A stretch of DNA of 64,000 nt from an uncultured Methanoregula sp. GTDB lineage: Archaea > Halobacteriota > Methanomicrobia > Methanomicrobiales > Methanospirillaceae. How positions within the stretch are numbered: the stretch's first letter is position 1; each line of letters opens with the position of its first letter. Below are positions 45,017 to 53,655 of this stretch, one piece after another. Position numbers and translations under genes: made by a program. The stretch lies in the NCBI RefSeq assembly GCF_963662735.1, contig NZ_OY759744.1, positions 1,964,153-2,028,152 of the forward strand, written 5' to 3'. The notes under the pieces were generated by a model that was not told the origin of the DNA, ran no database searches, and worked only from the letters and a program-made list of their open reading frames with translations.

Positions 45017-46129
45017 ATGGCCCGGCTGCATTATATCGACAACCTGCGGTGGATGTGCATCCTGCTGCTCTTCCCCATCCATGCCGCAATCGTATTCTGC
45101 TCCGGATGGTACGGCTATTATGTTTTGTCTGATTACCCGTCTGCGGCTGCCCATGGTCTCATGGTCTCCATTGAGCCCTGGATCATGCCGCTGCTCTTCT
45201 GTATTGCAGGACTGAGTACGAAATTTGCCCTGCAGAAGCGCACGCCTCTCGTGTACCTGAAAGAACGTGTCACAAAACTTCTCGTCCCGTTCCTTGCCGG
45301 AGTGATTCTCGTCTGCCCTGTTATCGCATACTATGCCCTGGAATTCCATACCGGCTACGCCGGGAGCTTTGCCGGTGCGTTCGTGCATTTCTTCAGCTCG
45401 ATTGGTACGATCCTGAATTCGCCGAGCGGCGTTACGGGAGATTTCAGCGTTGACCACCTCTGGTTTCTCCTCTTCCTCTTTATCATCTCCATCCTGGCAC
45501 TCGGTGTGATCCTCCCCGGGCAAAGGCTGGCAAACCTTCGCATCAATCCCGATTACGTCAGTCTTCCGGTTCTCGGTCTTTTGTTTATTCCGGCCTGGCT
45601 CCTGAACTTTGCCGGCGTCAACGTGGCAGGATATTCTCTTCTGTCGTATTTTTCCATGTTCCTCATCGGGTATTACCTGCTTTCACTGGATCCGGTCCTG
45701 GCCCGGCTGGAAAAATACCGGGCCGTTCTCCTGGCTGCATGGATCGTCCTGACCATAGGCGTGATGTGGATTGGCGGCATTATCCTTGGGCATTCCGATG
45801 TATTCTGGGGGTCTTCCCCCGTCTATGTTCTGACCGGATGGACCGGCGTTCTTGCCCTCCTGGGAGCGGGCAGGCATTTCCTTGACATAACGAATTCTTT
45901 CACCGACTATATGACTGCGGCAGCGTACCCGGTGTATATTCTTCACCTGGCATTCCTGGTGGCAGTTGCTTATTATGTACTGATGCTTGCAATCCCCCCG
46001 GCACTCCAGTACCTGGCCATCGTTGTCTTCAGTTTCCTCTCAACCTTTGCCTGCTACGAGATCATCCGGAGAATCCCGGTGGTCCGGGCGCTGTTCGGGA
46101 TTGCCGGTCCAAAAAAGAAAACTGGGTGA
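45017..46129 (+). CDS. Acyltransferase-3 family membrane protein
   Basis: 370 aa with about ten membrane helices. The N-terminus (LHYIDNLRWMCILLLFPIHAAI) carries the family Arg and the His of the catalytic helix. These enzymes move acetyl, succinyl or other acyl groups to surface glycans or lipids; the OpgC-like branch succinylates glucans. The acceptor is unknown here. Basic C-terminus GPKKKTG. Confidence 0.88.
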   Translation: MARLHYIDNLRWMCILLLFPIHAAIVFCSGWYGYYVLSDYPSAAAHGLMVSIEPWIMPLLFCIAGLSTKFALQKRTPLVYLKERVTKLLVPFLAGVILVCPVIAYYALEFHTGYAGSFAGAFVHFFSSIGTILNSPSGVTGDFSVDHLWFLLFLFIISILALGVILPGQRLANLRINPDYVSLPVLGLLFIPAWLLNFAGVNVAGYSLLSYFSMFLIGYYLLSLDPVLARLEKYRAVLLAAWIVLTIGVMWIGGIILGHSDVFWGSSPVYVLTGWTGVLALLGAGRHFLDITNSFTDYMTAAAYPVYILHLAFLVAVAYYVLMLAIPPALQYLAIVVFSFLSTFACYEIIRRIPVVRALFGIAGPKKKTG

Positions 46130-46150
46130 GTGGTTTCCTGTTGAGTTCCT

Positions 46151-46378
46151 TTAATAAATGGTGATAAGACCCTCCCGGGTTCCGGCAGTTTCCCCGGAAT
46201 TACCGGTTGTACCCCGGGTGACGCTGTAGATCTTCTGTGGTATAGGGGTGGGAGGTTTTGGTCCCGTTACCGGACCCCCGTCACCGAATATCCATTTCCC
46301 CGCGTCCGCATTCCAGGAATGATCGGTGAACCGAACGGTCGGGGAATTTTTGCCGGCCAGGGCGTCCGCCCGGTTCAG
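46151..46378 (-). pseudogene. Degenerate PKD-domain remnant
   Basis: The 46130-46493 gap has no intact gene. On the minus strand an open stretch between TAA (46379-46381) and TAA (46151-46153) reads NSPTVRFTDHSWNADAGK and WIFGDGGPVTG, then IYSVTRGTTGNS and REGLITIY. That is the order of a PKD domain (F-T-D, W-x-F-G-D-G, Y-x-V, I-T-V). No start codon or signal peptide remains; the upstream part seems lost or frameshifted. Likely the last domain of a decayed surface protein. Confidence 0.5.
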
Positions 46379-46401
46379 TTATGCGATAAAGGACCCGTGG
46401 C

Positions 46402-46426
46402 ATGACCCCCTGAAAAAAGGGGTCAT
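46402..46426 (-). terminator. Hairpin downstream of the beta-propeller gene
   Basis: A perfect 8-bp stem (ATGACCCC / GGGGTCAT) around a 9-base A/T-rich loop lies about 70 bases past the end of the minus-strand gene at 46494, with T-runs on the minus strand just before and within the loop. Confidence 0.45.
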
Positions 46427-46493
46427 CAGGCAAAAAAAGGGAGGCGAATTCTCCACAACAGCCCGGAAAAAAGATTGTTGTTTCCTGCCCCAC

Positions 46494-48767
46494 CTACAGC
46501 CCGAGCGAATTGACAAGGCCGAGCCCGTTTTTCAGGTCGCTCATGACGATCATATCCGATGAGAGGGTATAGAGGGTATCCTCGATATACAGGGAGCGTT
46601 TGACCGGCGACCAGGATCCAGTTGACGAATCATAATGCTCCACCGTTCCTTTCAGGTGGAATCCCTGTGACGGCCCCACACTGAAGACATACACACCGCC
46701 CCAGACATTTGTCTTTTCCGGCATCTGGTATTTCTTGTAGGCAACGGTCCCGGACTGCCCGACAAGATGGACCGGCAGGACAAGCAGGTTCATCTCCTTA
46801 TCGAACAGGAACGCCTTCGGATCCCGCAGGACTTCCGAATCGCTTCCACGGCTCCCGAGCTCGATGGTGTCGGTAATTGTGGGGGCGCTCACGTTCGTGA
46901 CATTGAAGAGGGCGATCCTGACGCCGCCGTTATTCACCTCTTTTCCTATGCTGATCATGTAGGACTCGTCATACGGGTGCAGGTAGCCTGCATACCCGGG
47001 GAGCTGGAGCTGCCCGAGCACCTGCATCTTTGCCGGGTCCGAGAGATCGATCACCAGGAACTGGTCCGATTCGCGCTGGAGTGCCAGGTAGAGCCTGCTG
47101 CCCACGAACCGTGCGTACGAGATCTTTTCGCCGGGCGCGATCTTCTTCAAGCCCCCGATCGCTTTCATGCTGCTGTCAAGGACATAGACCGTGTTGAAGT
47201 AATCCCTGTACTTGCCGGCACCTTCGATCCCGGTGGTGGCAAGACGGAGATTTCCCCCGGATTCGTCAAGGGAATACTGGTTGAGCAGGGCCCCGTTCAC
47301 GGTTCCCTGAGCGGTATACGCGATCTTCGCATCATCGATGGCGAAGGAATAGATATCGGTCTGCACTGCCCCGTTGTCATCGACCGGTGCCGCGATCGCG
47401 ATATACAGGTGAGTCGGGGAGACATAGACCGTGCCGGCAGATCCGATCAGGAATGACTTGGCCTTTACCGGCGCATTCGTTGCGGTATTGAAGGCCCCGA
47501 CTGTTGTGTAGGTGAAGGCCTTGTCGGTCCGGTCGAAATAGTACACGTTCGGGGTTATGGTCCCTTTGGCATAATCGAGAACCTGCGGGAAATCCTTTCC
47601 GCCGGAGTCCGTCCCGGCCGGGTTCGCGGTTACGAAATAGAGATACGTGCCGATCATCCGCGAGTCCGAATAGGAGCCGTCGATGGTTACCTGGCGCACG
47701 AGTTCGGGATGGGCGGGGTCTGACACCGCGTACGTGAAGATCTGTGTTACCGGCCGCGACCATGTGGCATCTGTACATCCGATCTTTGCGCACTGCCAGT
47801 ACTCCCGTGTCGCGCTCTCTTCGCTTACCACGATCAGCCGGTCCCCGTTGAGGTACAGGGCCACGGGCGATCCGGAAAACTTCAGGGTGGCAACGATCTT
47901 TGCGTGTTCCGCGGGATAGGCGTTGATGATCCGGAGCGTGTTACCGGTAACCGTGTAGATGAAGGTACCGTTGGTCTTGACAATGTCAGCCTCGTCGACT
48001 TCCCTGACCTGGACATTGGTAGTCGAATGTTTGCGCTCTTCCACGGACGTGGGAACCGACGACGGTACTGCCGTTGGAACCGGTACCGCGGCCCGCGGTG
48101 CATCCGAGGCTTTTACTGTCCGACCCACCCCGCTGAACTCCCCGCTCTGGCTCTTCTGCGTTGGCTTGAACGAAGAAGAAACGACCTGGACGAGCATATC
48201 GCCGTCCGCAGGAATATTTGTCGTGCCGGTGATCGTGAAACGATCCCCGATATAATGATCTCCTATGGGATCGATGGTGATGTAATATTCAGTACCGCTG
48301 CCGGTGGAAGAACCGGCCCCGGCCTGTCTTGCGAGGGGACCGGCTGACGGTTCGAGCACGTTGAAGAGTGCCGATGCCTGTGCAGTCTGCAGGACTGCAC
48401 TTGCCGTAACAAGATATTCATCCGGTTTGAATGTCGAAGTGTCGACATCAAAACTCCAGGTCCGTTCCCCGCCCGGCGCCGTGGAAGCCGCAGTTGTCCT
48501 TGGCGGGGTTGTTACGGTACCGGAACCCGGAGAACTTCCCCCGGTGTCCGTGTGCGAGATAAGGAACTTCTGGGCCTGCTCCTCTGAGGAAAAGACCGGG
48601 ATATCTCCCATGCCGGCCCTGGGATCCGGGCTGCCCAGTACCTGCGGCAGTACCGCAGTACAGTCGCCAGGCGATCCTGTCTGGGTCAGCATCACGGCAC
48701 CAATAGATGCAATGATGCCGATGACAATACCGGCGATTAACAATATGCCTGTTGTTTTTGTAATCAT
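46494..48767 (-). CDS. Secreted/anchored beta-propeller protein
   Basis: 757 aa. An N-terminal membrane anchor (ILLIAGIVIGIIASIGAVML) precedes a Ser/Thr/Pro-rich part and a small domain (about 90-240), then a long beta-propeller domain introduced by VREVDEADIVKTNGTFIYTV, the mark of the Beta_propel family. Blade-like repeats run to the end. It should sit outside the membrane. ATG 48767 has AGAGTGG about six bases ahead. Ligand unknown. Confidence 0.88.
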   Translation of the reverse strand: MITKTTGILLIAGIVIGIIASIGAVMLTQTGSPGDCTAVLPQVLGSPDPRAGMGDIPVFSSEEQAQKFLISHTDTGGSSPGSGTVTTPPRTTAASTAPGGERTWSFDVDTSTFKPDEYLVTASAVLQTAQASALFNVLEPSAGPLARQAGAGSSTGSGTEYYITIDPIGDHYIGDRFTITGTTNIPADGDMLVQVVSSSFKPTQKSQSGEFSGVGRTVKASDAPRAAVPVPTAVPSSVPTSVEERKHSTTNVQVREVDEADIVKTNGTFIYTVTGNTLRIINAYPAEHAKIVATLKFSGSPVALYLNGDRLIVVSEESATREYWQCAKIGCTDATWSRPVTQIFTYAVSDPAHPELVRQVTIDGSYSDSRMIGTYLYFVTANPAGTDSGGKDFPQVLDYAKGTITPNVYYFDRTDKAFTYTTVGAFNTATNAPVKAKSFLIGSAGTVYVSPTHLYIAIAAPVDDNGAVQTDIYSFAIDDAKIAYTAQGTVNGALLNQYSLDESGGNLRLATTGIEGAGKYRDYFNTVYVLDSSMKAIGGLKKIAPGEKISYARFVGSRLYLALQRESDQFLVIDLSDPAKMQVLGQLQLPGYAGYLHPYDESYMISIGKEVNNGGVRIALFNVTNVSAPTITDTIELGSRGSDSEVLRDPKAFLFDKEMNLLVLPVHLVGQSGTVAYKKYQMPEKTNVWGGVYVFSVGPSQGFHLKGTVEHYDSSTGSWSPVKRSLYIEDTLYTLSSDMIVMSDLKNGLGLVNSLGL

Positions 48768-49170
48768 CTGAACCACTCTAGCGTGATGATCCGGGTTATA
48801 AACGATTTATGGCCCATTCCTCTACACGTTCGTGAGATCCGTGGTTGGAAGGGCAGGGATCCGTACCGGGACCACCATCAATGAGTAAAAAATGCGGGGA
48901 ATCGGGATAACGCTGGCGTTGAGTGAAAAAAGAATTGCGGTTATTTGCGATATTCACAAAACGTGAAAAGATATCGTATAAATTCCCTGTTGGCCAGCGT
49001 GAAACATCCCCGGATGAACAAAAAGCCAGAATGATTTTCCGGGAGGTTACGGGAATCACAAGTCGGTTTTTCGTTCATTCGAATCTGTACAGGCTGGTGC
49101 AGCGGTACAGGGATATTTAAGAAGGAAAAAAGCTAATGAGGATCAGCCAAATGGTCAGCGAGGTGACTAT
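48768..49170. other. Noncoding region with the promoter of the Lys-rich small gene
   Basis: No convincing gene. A 65-codon frame at 48923 starts without a ribosome site and is not supported. A TATA-like GGATATTTAAG at about 49111-49121 precedes the small gene at 49171. Confidence 0.45.
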
Positions 49171-49308
49171 ATGCCAACGAGTAAGAAACAACTGGTGAAA
49201 CTGAACCAAGCGAAGAAGGTCAAGGCAGAAGAGCTCTCGAAGCAGGCCGCTGCGGGTAGTGAAGGCGCCAAGAAGAAGCTCAAGAAGCTCGAGAAAAAGC
49301 TCAAGTGA
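49171..49308 (+). CDS. 45-aa Lys-rich coiled-coil micro-protein
   Basis: ATG 49171 to TGA, 45 residues: MPTSKKQLVKLNQAKKVK, then AEELSKQAAAGSEGAKKK and a tail of KL/KK heptad-like units. It is very basic (about 16 Lys) and helical, with Leu spacing that fits a coiled coil. GAGGTGACT lies five bases ahead of the ATG. It could bind nucleic acid or an acidic partner. Too short for common gene finders, but its signals and bias are convincing. Confidence 0.72.
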   Translation: MPTSKKQLVKLNQAKKVKAEELSKQAAAGSEGAKKKLKKLEKKLK

Positions 49309-49625
49309 GCTGACGGGAATTTTCGGCATTATTGCAGGAACCGTCAAAATCGAAGGACGATGGAATTATTGTAATGCGATAACCATTTTTTTCGATTATA
49401 CGTAGGAAAAAACAAGAGCTCTTTTACTCCGTTATAATTTGGAGATAAGTGCTCACATTCCCATTCCATTTTATCCCGTGTCGTTGTGTATTCACGCGGT
49501 ATTGTGACACTGTTCAGCTGAGCAGATATCTTTTCATACAGCATCCTTTTAAAAAACCGGACCTGCCATAAAAATTACTTAACCTTTCAACTCCTTTCTT
49601 TTATATCAACGTACAGAGGGTTTCG
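49309..49625. other. Noncoding region
   Basis: No supported gene; a 66-codon minus-strand frame (49344-49544) has no ribosome site. The right end (about 49574-49608) contains AT-rich boxes (TTACTTAACC, CTTTTATATC) that should serve as promoter for the gene at 49626. Confidence 0.4.
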
Positions 49626-49958
49626 ATGGAGAACGTAGGAAAGGGAATGAAGAAGCTGGCAAAAGCACTGAATGGCGTCGAGGGTTTTGAGGTCCTGGAA
49701 GCCGAGCGGAAGAAAAACAAGTGGTATGTCGAGGTTGCCCTGGACCAGTGGGATGACGAACCCCAGAAGACGGTGGATGTCTGGAAGCGTTTTGAGACTG
49801 TCTGCCGGATTATCGAGACCAAGGAGATGGAAGATTATATTGAGATCAGGATCCTTCCGATGATGAATACGTTCGGGGAACTTTCGTTCCTGTTTGTCGG
49901 GAGAAACATCAACCCGAAATACCTGGCCCAGAGCATTGCTGAAGAATTTCCTGAATAA
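49626..49958 (+). CDS. Hypothetical 110-aa protein
   Basis: A soluble alpha/beta protein with GAGGG five bases ahead of ATG. Composition is charged (KGMKKLAKALNGVEGFEVLE, EVALDQWDDEPQKTVDVW), ending GRNINPKYLAQSIAEEF. No signal peptide, membrane helix or metal site. No family recognised. Single gene. Confidence 0.75.
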   Translation: MENVGKGMKKLAKALNGVEGFEVLEAERKKNKWYVEVALDQWDDEPQKTVDVWKRFETVCRIIETKEMEDYIEIRILPMMNTFGELSFLFVGRNINPKYLAQSIAEEFPE

Positions 49959-51149
49959 AGAACATTTTTAACCGGTTCTTTTTTTCTACAGGCTGCAGGG
50001 TATTTTTCTGAGCCGGTACCGTTTTTTGAATTTTTTTCAGATTGCCGGGAAATTTTGAAAATTTTTTCCGGAATCCTATCAGCATCCTCTCAATGAAAAA
50101 AGCCGGGAAGATACAGTCCCGCGAGAATGACGATGAGTGAACATTTTTTGAGGTTACAATTCCTGTCCTTCGGCCGGTTTTATCCTCTGTCAATCCCTCT
50201 CATTTTTACAAACCTCCCCCCAAAAAACCGGCCTTCATATTCGCGTTTTAGCAGCCTTTCCGGGCCCGGGTGGGACAAACTCTGTGGCGAAATTAACCTT
50301 GATTCTATGAGCATTAACCCCAAAAAGACGAGGTGTATTTCAGCCGTATTTTGACAATCCGAGCCATATTTGTGCGTATTCTCCACAGGAACACAAAAGA
50401 CGCATTTTGCGGGCTTTCCGGCAGGGGTCGTGAGAGGGAAATGGGTAATCGGAGCCCGTATAGCGGTTATTTGGGAGGTACTCCGGAATGGGGTAAGTCC
50501 CTGACGATGTACATTCCCACCTTACCCGGATCCCTTGTCGGAGACCCCCCCGGATCGGAAAAAGGCTCACAGCGGCCTCCGGGTATCCGATCTCCCCGCA
50601 GACAGGCTACTGGCGGGCCCGTTTTTGCCCCCCCGTACAGGCCCGCTAAATTCGCAGGTTTTTTTCGCGTTAAAATTGATTTTTTCCCAAATTACGTGTT
50701 TTACGGGATTATTTTTTTAACGGTTGACACCCATGCCCGGAAAAATGGTGCCTGGCTGGACCCCCCAAGAGGGTCTCCGTCGGAGAAATGATCGTGGGGG
50801 AGATACAGTCTTACTGGTGGGGGGATGAGGGGTATCCGGGAGGGGTGCTATGACGGAGGGGGTGGGAATATCGCCACTTTTCGATCTCTTTTGTCCAGCC
50901 CTCTTTACGGGATCGTGGTGGAGGCCCAGGGCGGTGAAAAAATTTGTGAATCGTGCGGGAAATTGTTTTGAAGGATTTTTTATTTTTTTTTCAGATTGCC
51001 GGAAAGATAGTAGAAATATTTTTTAATTTTTTTTCAAAACAAACCATTTTTTCCGGGAATTTTTCCGGCATGATGTGATGCATCCCGCGGGAAATGTTTT
51101 GCAGAGTTTTGTCCTTTCGCACTGACCGGTACTCCGGCCACCGGGAAAA
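49959..51149. other. Long gene-free region with repeated elements
   Basis: About 1.2 kb with no credible gene; frames in it lack ribosome sites and overlap repeats. A T-rich element with the core TTTTTTTCAGATTGCCGG appears twice, at about 50026-50046 and 50984-51003, each followed by A/T-rich sequence and TTTTTTCCGG. A larger repeat (about 50816-50960) matches 53382-53530 and is listed separately. The region flanks the CDF/HxlR pair on its left. Confidence 0.65.
50816..50960 (+). repeat. Noncoding repeat, copy 1
   Basis: It aligns over about 145 bases with 53382-53530. Shared blocks include GATGAGGGGTA-CCGGGAGG, CTTTT-GATC, GGGATCG-GGTGGAGGCCC and GGGCGG-GAAAA. Both copies point the same way and both are followed by A/T-rich sequence. 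Together they flank 51150-52983. Confidence 0.7.
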
Positions 51150-52115
51150 TCAACCGGCATGCTCTCCGATATGCTCCACGATTTCGCAGTCCCTGCATTC
51201 ATTGCATTCGAACTCCAGCGTGGAATGGAGGATTTTGTACTTCTTCAGCCGCTCCTTGATCTCCTGTTTTATCTGCTCGATCTTTTCCACATCCTGCTCG
51301 CAGGAATACACATGCGCATCGAGCACGTTGATGTCCGAACAGAGACTCCAGAGATGAACGTGATGCACGCCATCCACCCCTTTGACGGCTGTCATATCGG
51401 CAACGACCGCATCGAAATCCACTGACTGCGGGGTGAACTGGAGCAGTATCAGGATCGTTTCCCGGAGTATTCTTGCAGCTGAGATCACGATCAGCACGGC
51501 GATGATACCGGAAAGGATGGGATCGGCAATCACCTGCCCGGTAAACGAGATCCACACTGCGGCAGCGATCACTGCAAGCGACGAGACCGTGTCCCCCACC
51601 ACGTGCAAAAAAGCGCTCCGCACGTTCAGGTTATGGCTCCCGTGGAGGAGGAATACGACTCCCAGGTTCGCGGCAAGACCAACGCAGGCAACGATGAACA
51701 TCAGCCCGCCCTGGACCGGCGCCGGGGTGAGCAGGCGCTGGTACGCTTCCCACAGGATGCCGATACTTACGCCGATGAGCAGCAGGGAATTGATGAATGC
51801 TGCGAAGATCTCCCCCCGGTGATAACCGTAAGTCCGGTCTTTTGTCGGGAGCTGGAGGGCGAGGACCATTGCCCCGAGGGAGAGCAGGAGCGAGAGGATA
51901 TCACTGAACATGTGGCCTGCATCGCTGATGAGGGCAAGGGATCCCGAGAGCAGTCCCCCGGCAACTTCCACGAGAAAGAAGATGAACGTGATGAAGAGTG
52001 CGATCTTCATCGATTTCCGGTAGTCCCGGCCTGTTGTTTGTGTGCTGTCCGCCGGGTGCCCGGCATCCTCCCCGGTACCGCCATCAGTGCAATTTTCCGA
52101 ACATGAGTGACCCAT
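51150..52115 (-). CDS. Cation diffusion facilitator (zinc/cobalt exporter, CzcD-like)
   Basis: 321 aa. An N-terminal Cys/His-rich stretch (GHSCSENCTDGG) is followed by six membrane helices with the metal site ISDAGHMFSD (HxxxD) and FLHVVGDTVSS (HxxxD), then a cytoplasmic domain (about 215-300) with HHVHLWSL. The C-terminus is also Cys/His-rich (CNECRDCEIVEHIGEH). It exports divalent metal by proton exchange. It is divergent from an HxlR regulator 97 bases away. Confidence 0.95.
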   Translation of the reverse strand: MGHSCSENCTDGGTGEDAGHPADSTQTTGRDYRKSMKIALFITFIFFLVEVAGGLLSGSLALISDAGHMFSDILSLLLSLGAMVLALQLPTKDRTYGYHRGEIFAAFINSLLLIGVSIGILWEAYQRLLTPAPVQGGLMFIVACVGLAANLGVVFLLHGSHNLNVRSAFLHVVGDTVSSLAVIAAAVWISFTGQVIADPILSGIIAVLIVISAARILRETILILLQFTPQSVDFDAVVADMTAVKGVDGVHHVHLWSLCSDINVLDAHVYSCEQDVEKIEQIKQEIKERLKKYKILHSTLEFECNECRDCEIVEHIGEHAG

Positions 52116-52212
52116 GAGAACAACTCCGGATGGTTAACGAGAATTTTCCGATAGATAGTATCCGTTTAATAGTTGATAAGCGGAAAAGTAACCAAACATG
52201 CAGGTAGTATCC

Positions 52213-52587
52213 ATGAAGAAACCTCCGGCCATTGCTGATGATATTTGTTTCTGCCCGCTATCCGGCATTCTCGATGTGATAGCGAAGAAGTGGGCGCTCC
52301 TGATCATCGCCATTCTCGGCAACGAAGGGGAGAAAGGGTTCAATGAGCTGAAAAAAGATCTCGGCATTATCAGCCCGAAGCCGCTCTCGGACACGCTGAA
52401 AAACCTTGAGCGGATCGGCCTCGTGAGCCGGAAGATCCTGGCAACATCGCCGCCGACCGTGAAATATTCGCTCACGCCGGATGGCCGGGAACTGCGGGAG
52501 CACCTGGTCCCGATGCTGGTCTGGGTCTCGGAGCGTGGCGGGCAGGATATGCCGGGCTGCCCGATACGGGCGCGGAAAAACCACTGA
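52213..52587 (+). CDS. HxlR-family winged-helix regulator
   Basis: 124 aa. Typical HxlR order: Cys near the N-terminus (ICFCPLSGILDVIAKKWALLII), recognition region (GIISPKPLSDTLKNLERIGLV) and wing (SPPTVKYSLTPDGREL). It binds DNA as a dimer. ATG 52213 is chosen because AGGTAG lies five bases ahead; ATG 52198 is in frame but has no site. The two N-terminal cysteines could sense redox or metal. Divergent from the CDF exporter, which it may control. Confidence 0.9.
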   Translation: MKKPPAIADDICFCPLSGILDVIAKKWALLIIAILGNEGEKGFNELKKDLGIISPKPLSDTLKNLERIGLVSRKILATSPPTVKYSLTPDGRELREHLVPMLVWVSERGGQDMPGCPIRARKNH

Positions 52588-52752
52588 TACCAGGAGAAGC
52601 TCTTTTTATTTTCGATGAGATCCGTGACAGGATTGGATTTACTGATTTTTTTACCGGGATATTTTTCCTGAACGTGATTGCCAGGACCGCGACAGCGTTT
52701 TTGTCCGTTGCCAAAAAAAAGAGTTTTGAGTCGTGATAGTGCGGTTTTCTGG

Positions 52753-52983
52753 TTATTCAGAATCCGGCTCGGATTCGCTGATGAATTCTTTCATCATCTT
52801 GATCGTATCGATCTCGTGCTCAATGAGTTCGATCATGTTCTCTTTTATCAGGATCTTGCCTTCTATCATTCGCTTGATCAGCCCGATTTTCTGGTCCTCG
52901 GTCATCTCGTCCCAGAACTTCGTGACAAGCAATTCGTGAATCTGTCTGCTTTCCTCGACGTGCATCCCGTGTTCCTGCATCAT
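52753..52983 (-). CDS. Small helical hypothetical protein
   Basis: 76 aa, rich in Glu, Lys, Met and Ile (MTEDQKIGLIKRMIEGKILI, IELIEHEIDTIKMMKEF). It looks like one or two long amphipathic helices. A GAGGTGAGG ribosome site lies seven bases ahead of the ATG. A TATA box (about 53043-53055) and an inverted ACTATA repeat (53066-53091) lie upstream. No family recognised. Confidence 0.78.
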   Translation of the reverse strand: MMQEHGMHVEESRQIHELLVTKFWDEMTEDQKIGLIKRMIEGKILIKENMIELIEHEIDTIKMMKEFISESEPDSE

Positions 52984-53381
52984 GGTTTTTCCTCACCTCA
53001 GCTCGTGTCCGGATTGGCGGACAAGTATGCTGTTGGCATCCTCACTATATATTTTCTTTGTTTTTACTATAGTTTAATTAATAAATATAGTGTTATCGAC
53101 GATGAGGATCTCCTGTCGCCGATTCCCTGGAAGATACCGGCATGGTCCAAAACAGGGGTTCTTTTCATGTTCAGGTAGTCAGGGTCGATCCGGGCCGGGA
53201 TCGGCCCGCCAAATCGTGCTATTTGCGTCTTTTTTTAAGCCCGATTTATGCCAGAATATGGCAATCCGGGCATTTTTACCAATGCTTTCCAAAATATAGT
53301 GCTGCATTTTCCGGAAATATGGCTGTTCATGCAATACGGAGAGGAAAAACTCGGCAATCCGGGCACGTACAGGGCCCGGAT
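52984..53381. other. Noncoding region with an inverted repeat
   Basis: No supported gene. ACTATAG (53066-53072) and ATATAGT (53085-53091) form an inverted repeat around an AT-rich centre, and another CACTATATATT lies at 53043-53053; these are candidate operators for the 76-aa gene. The remainder up to the repeat copy at 53382 is mixed sequence with short CAATCCGGGCA repeats. Confidence 0.45.
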
Positions 53382-53530
53382 TGGTGGGTGGGGAGATGAG
53401 GGGTACCCGGGAGGATTTACGACAGAGAATCGGGAAATGCTTCCCCCTTTTGATCGGCCTGGTGAAGCCCGTTTCCCGGGATCGCGGTGGAGGCCCGGGG
53501 CGGAGAAAATTTTTACCGGAAGGTACTGAA
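53382..53530 (+). repeat. Noncoding repeat, copy 2
   Basis: Direct copy of the 50816-50960 element with about two thirds of positions alike and several exact blocks of 8 to 12 bases. Between 53531 and 53655 nothing else is recognised except A/T-rich sequence. Confidence 0.7.
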
Positions 53531-53655
53531 ATTTTTTGGCCGGATTTTTTTTATTAAATACCTGCTGACGGTGATTCGTCCAAAATTTTAATTCAATTCT
53601 GTTTCCGGCAATCGCAAACAAAAAACTGAAGATTTCAGGACGGGTATTTTCACGC

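Noticed and set aside
46281..46493. 70-codon minus-strand frame as a gene
   Set aside because: It runs out of frame with the PKD-like remnant and has no gene-like features; the PKD frame explains the sequence better.
48923..49120. 65-codon plus-strand frame
   Set aside because: No ribosome site and no domain; partly overlaps the promoter of the 49171 gene.
50333..50791. 152-codon plus-strand frame
   Set aside because: Runs through repeat-rich noncoding sequence with Pro/Gly-biased translation; no start signal.
52472..52714. 80-codon minus-strand frame
   Set aside because: Overlaps the HxlR gene on the opposite strand and has shadow-type composition.
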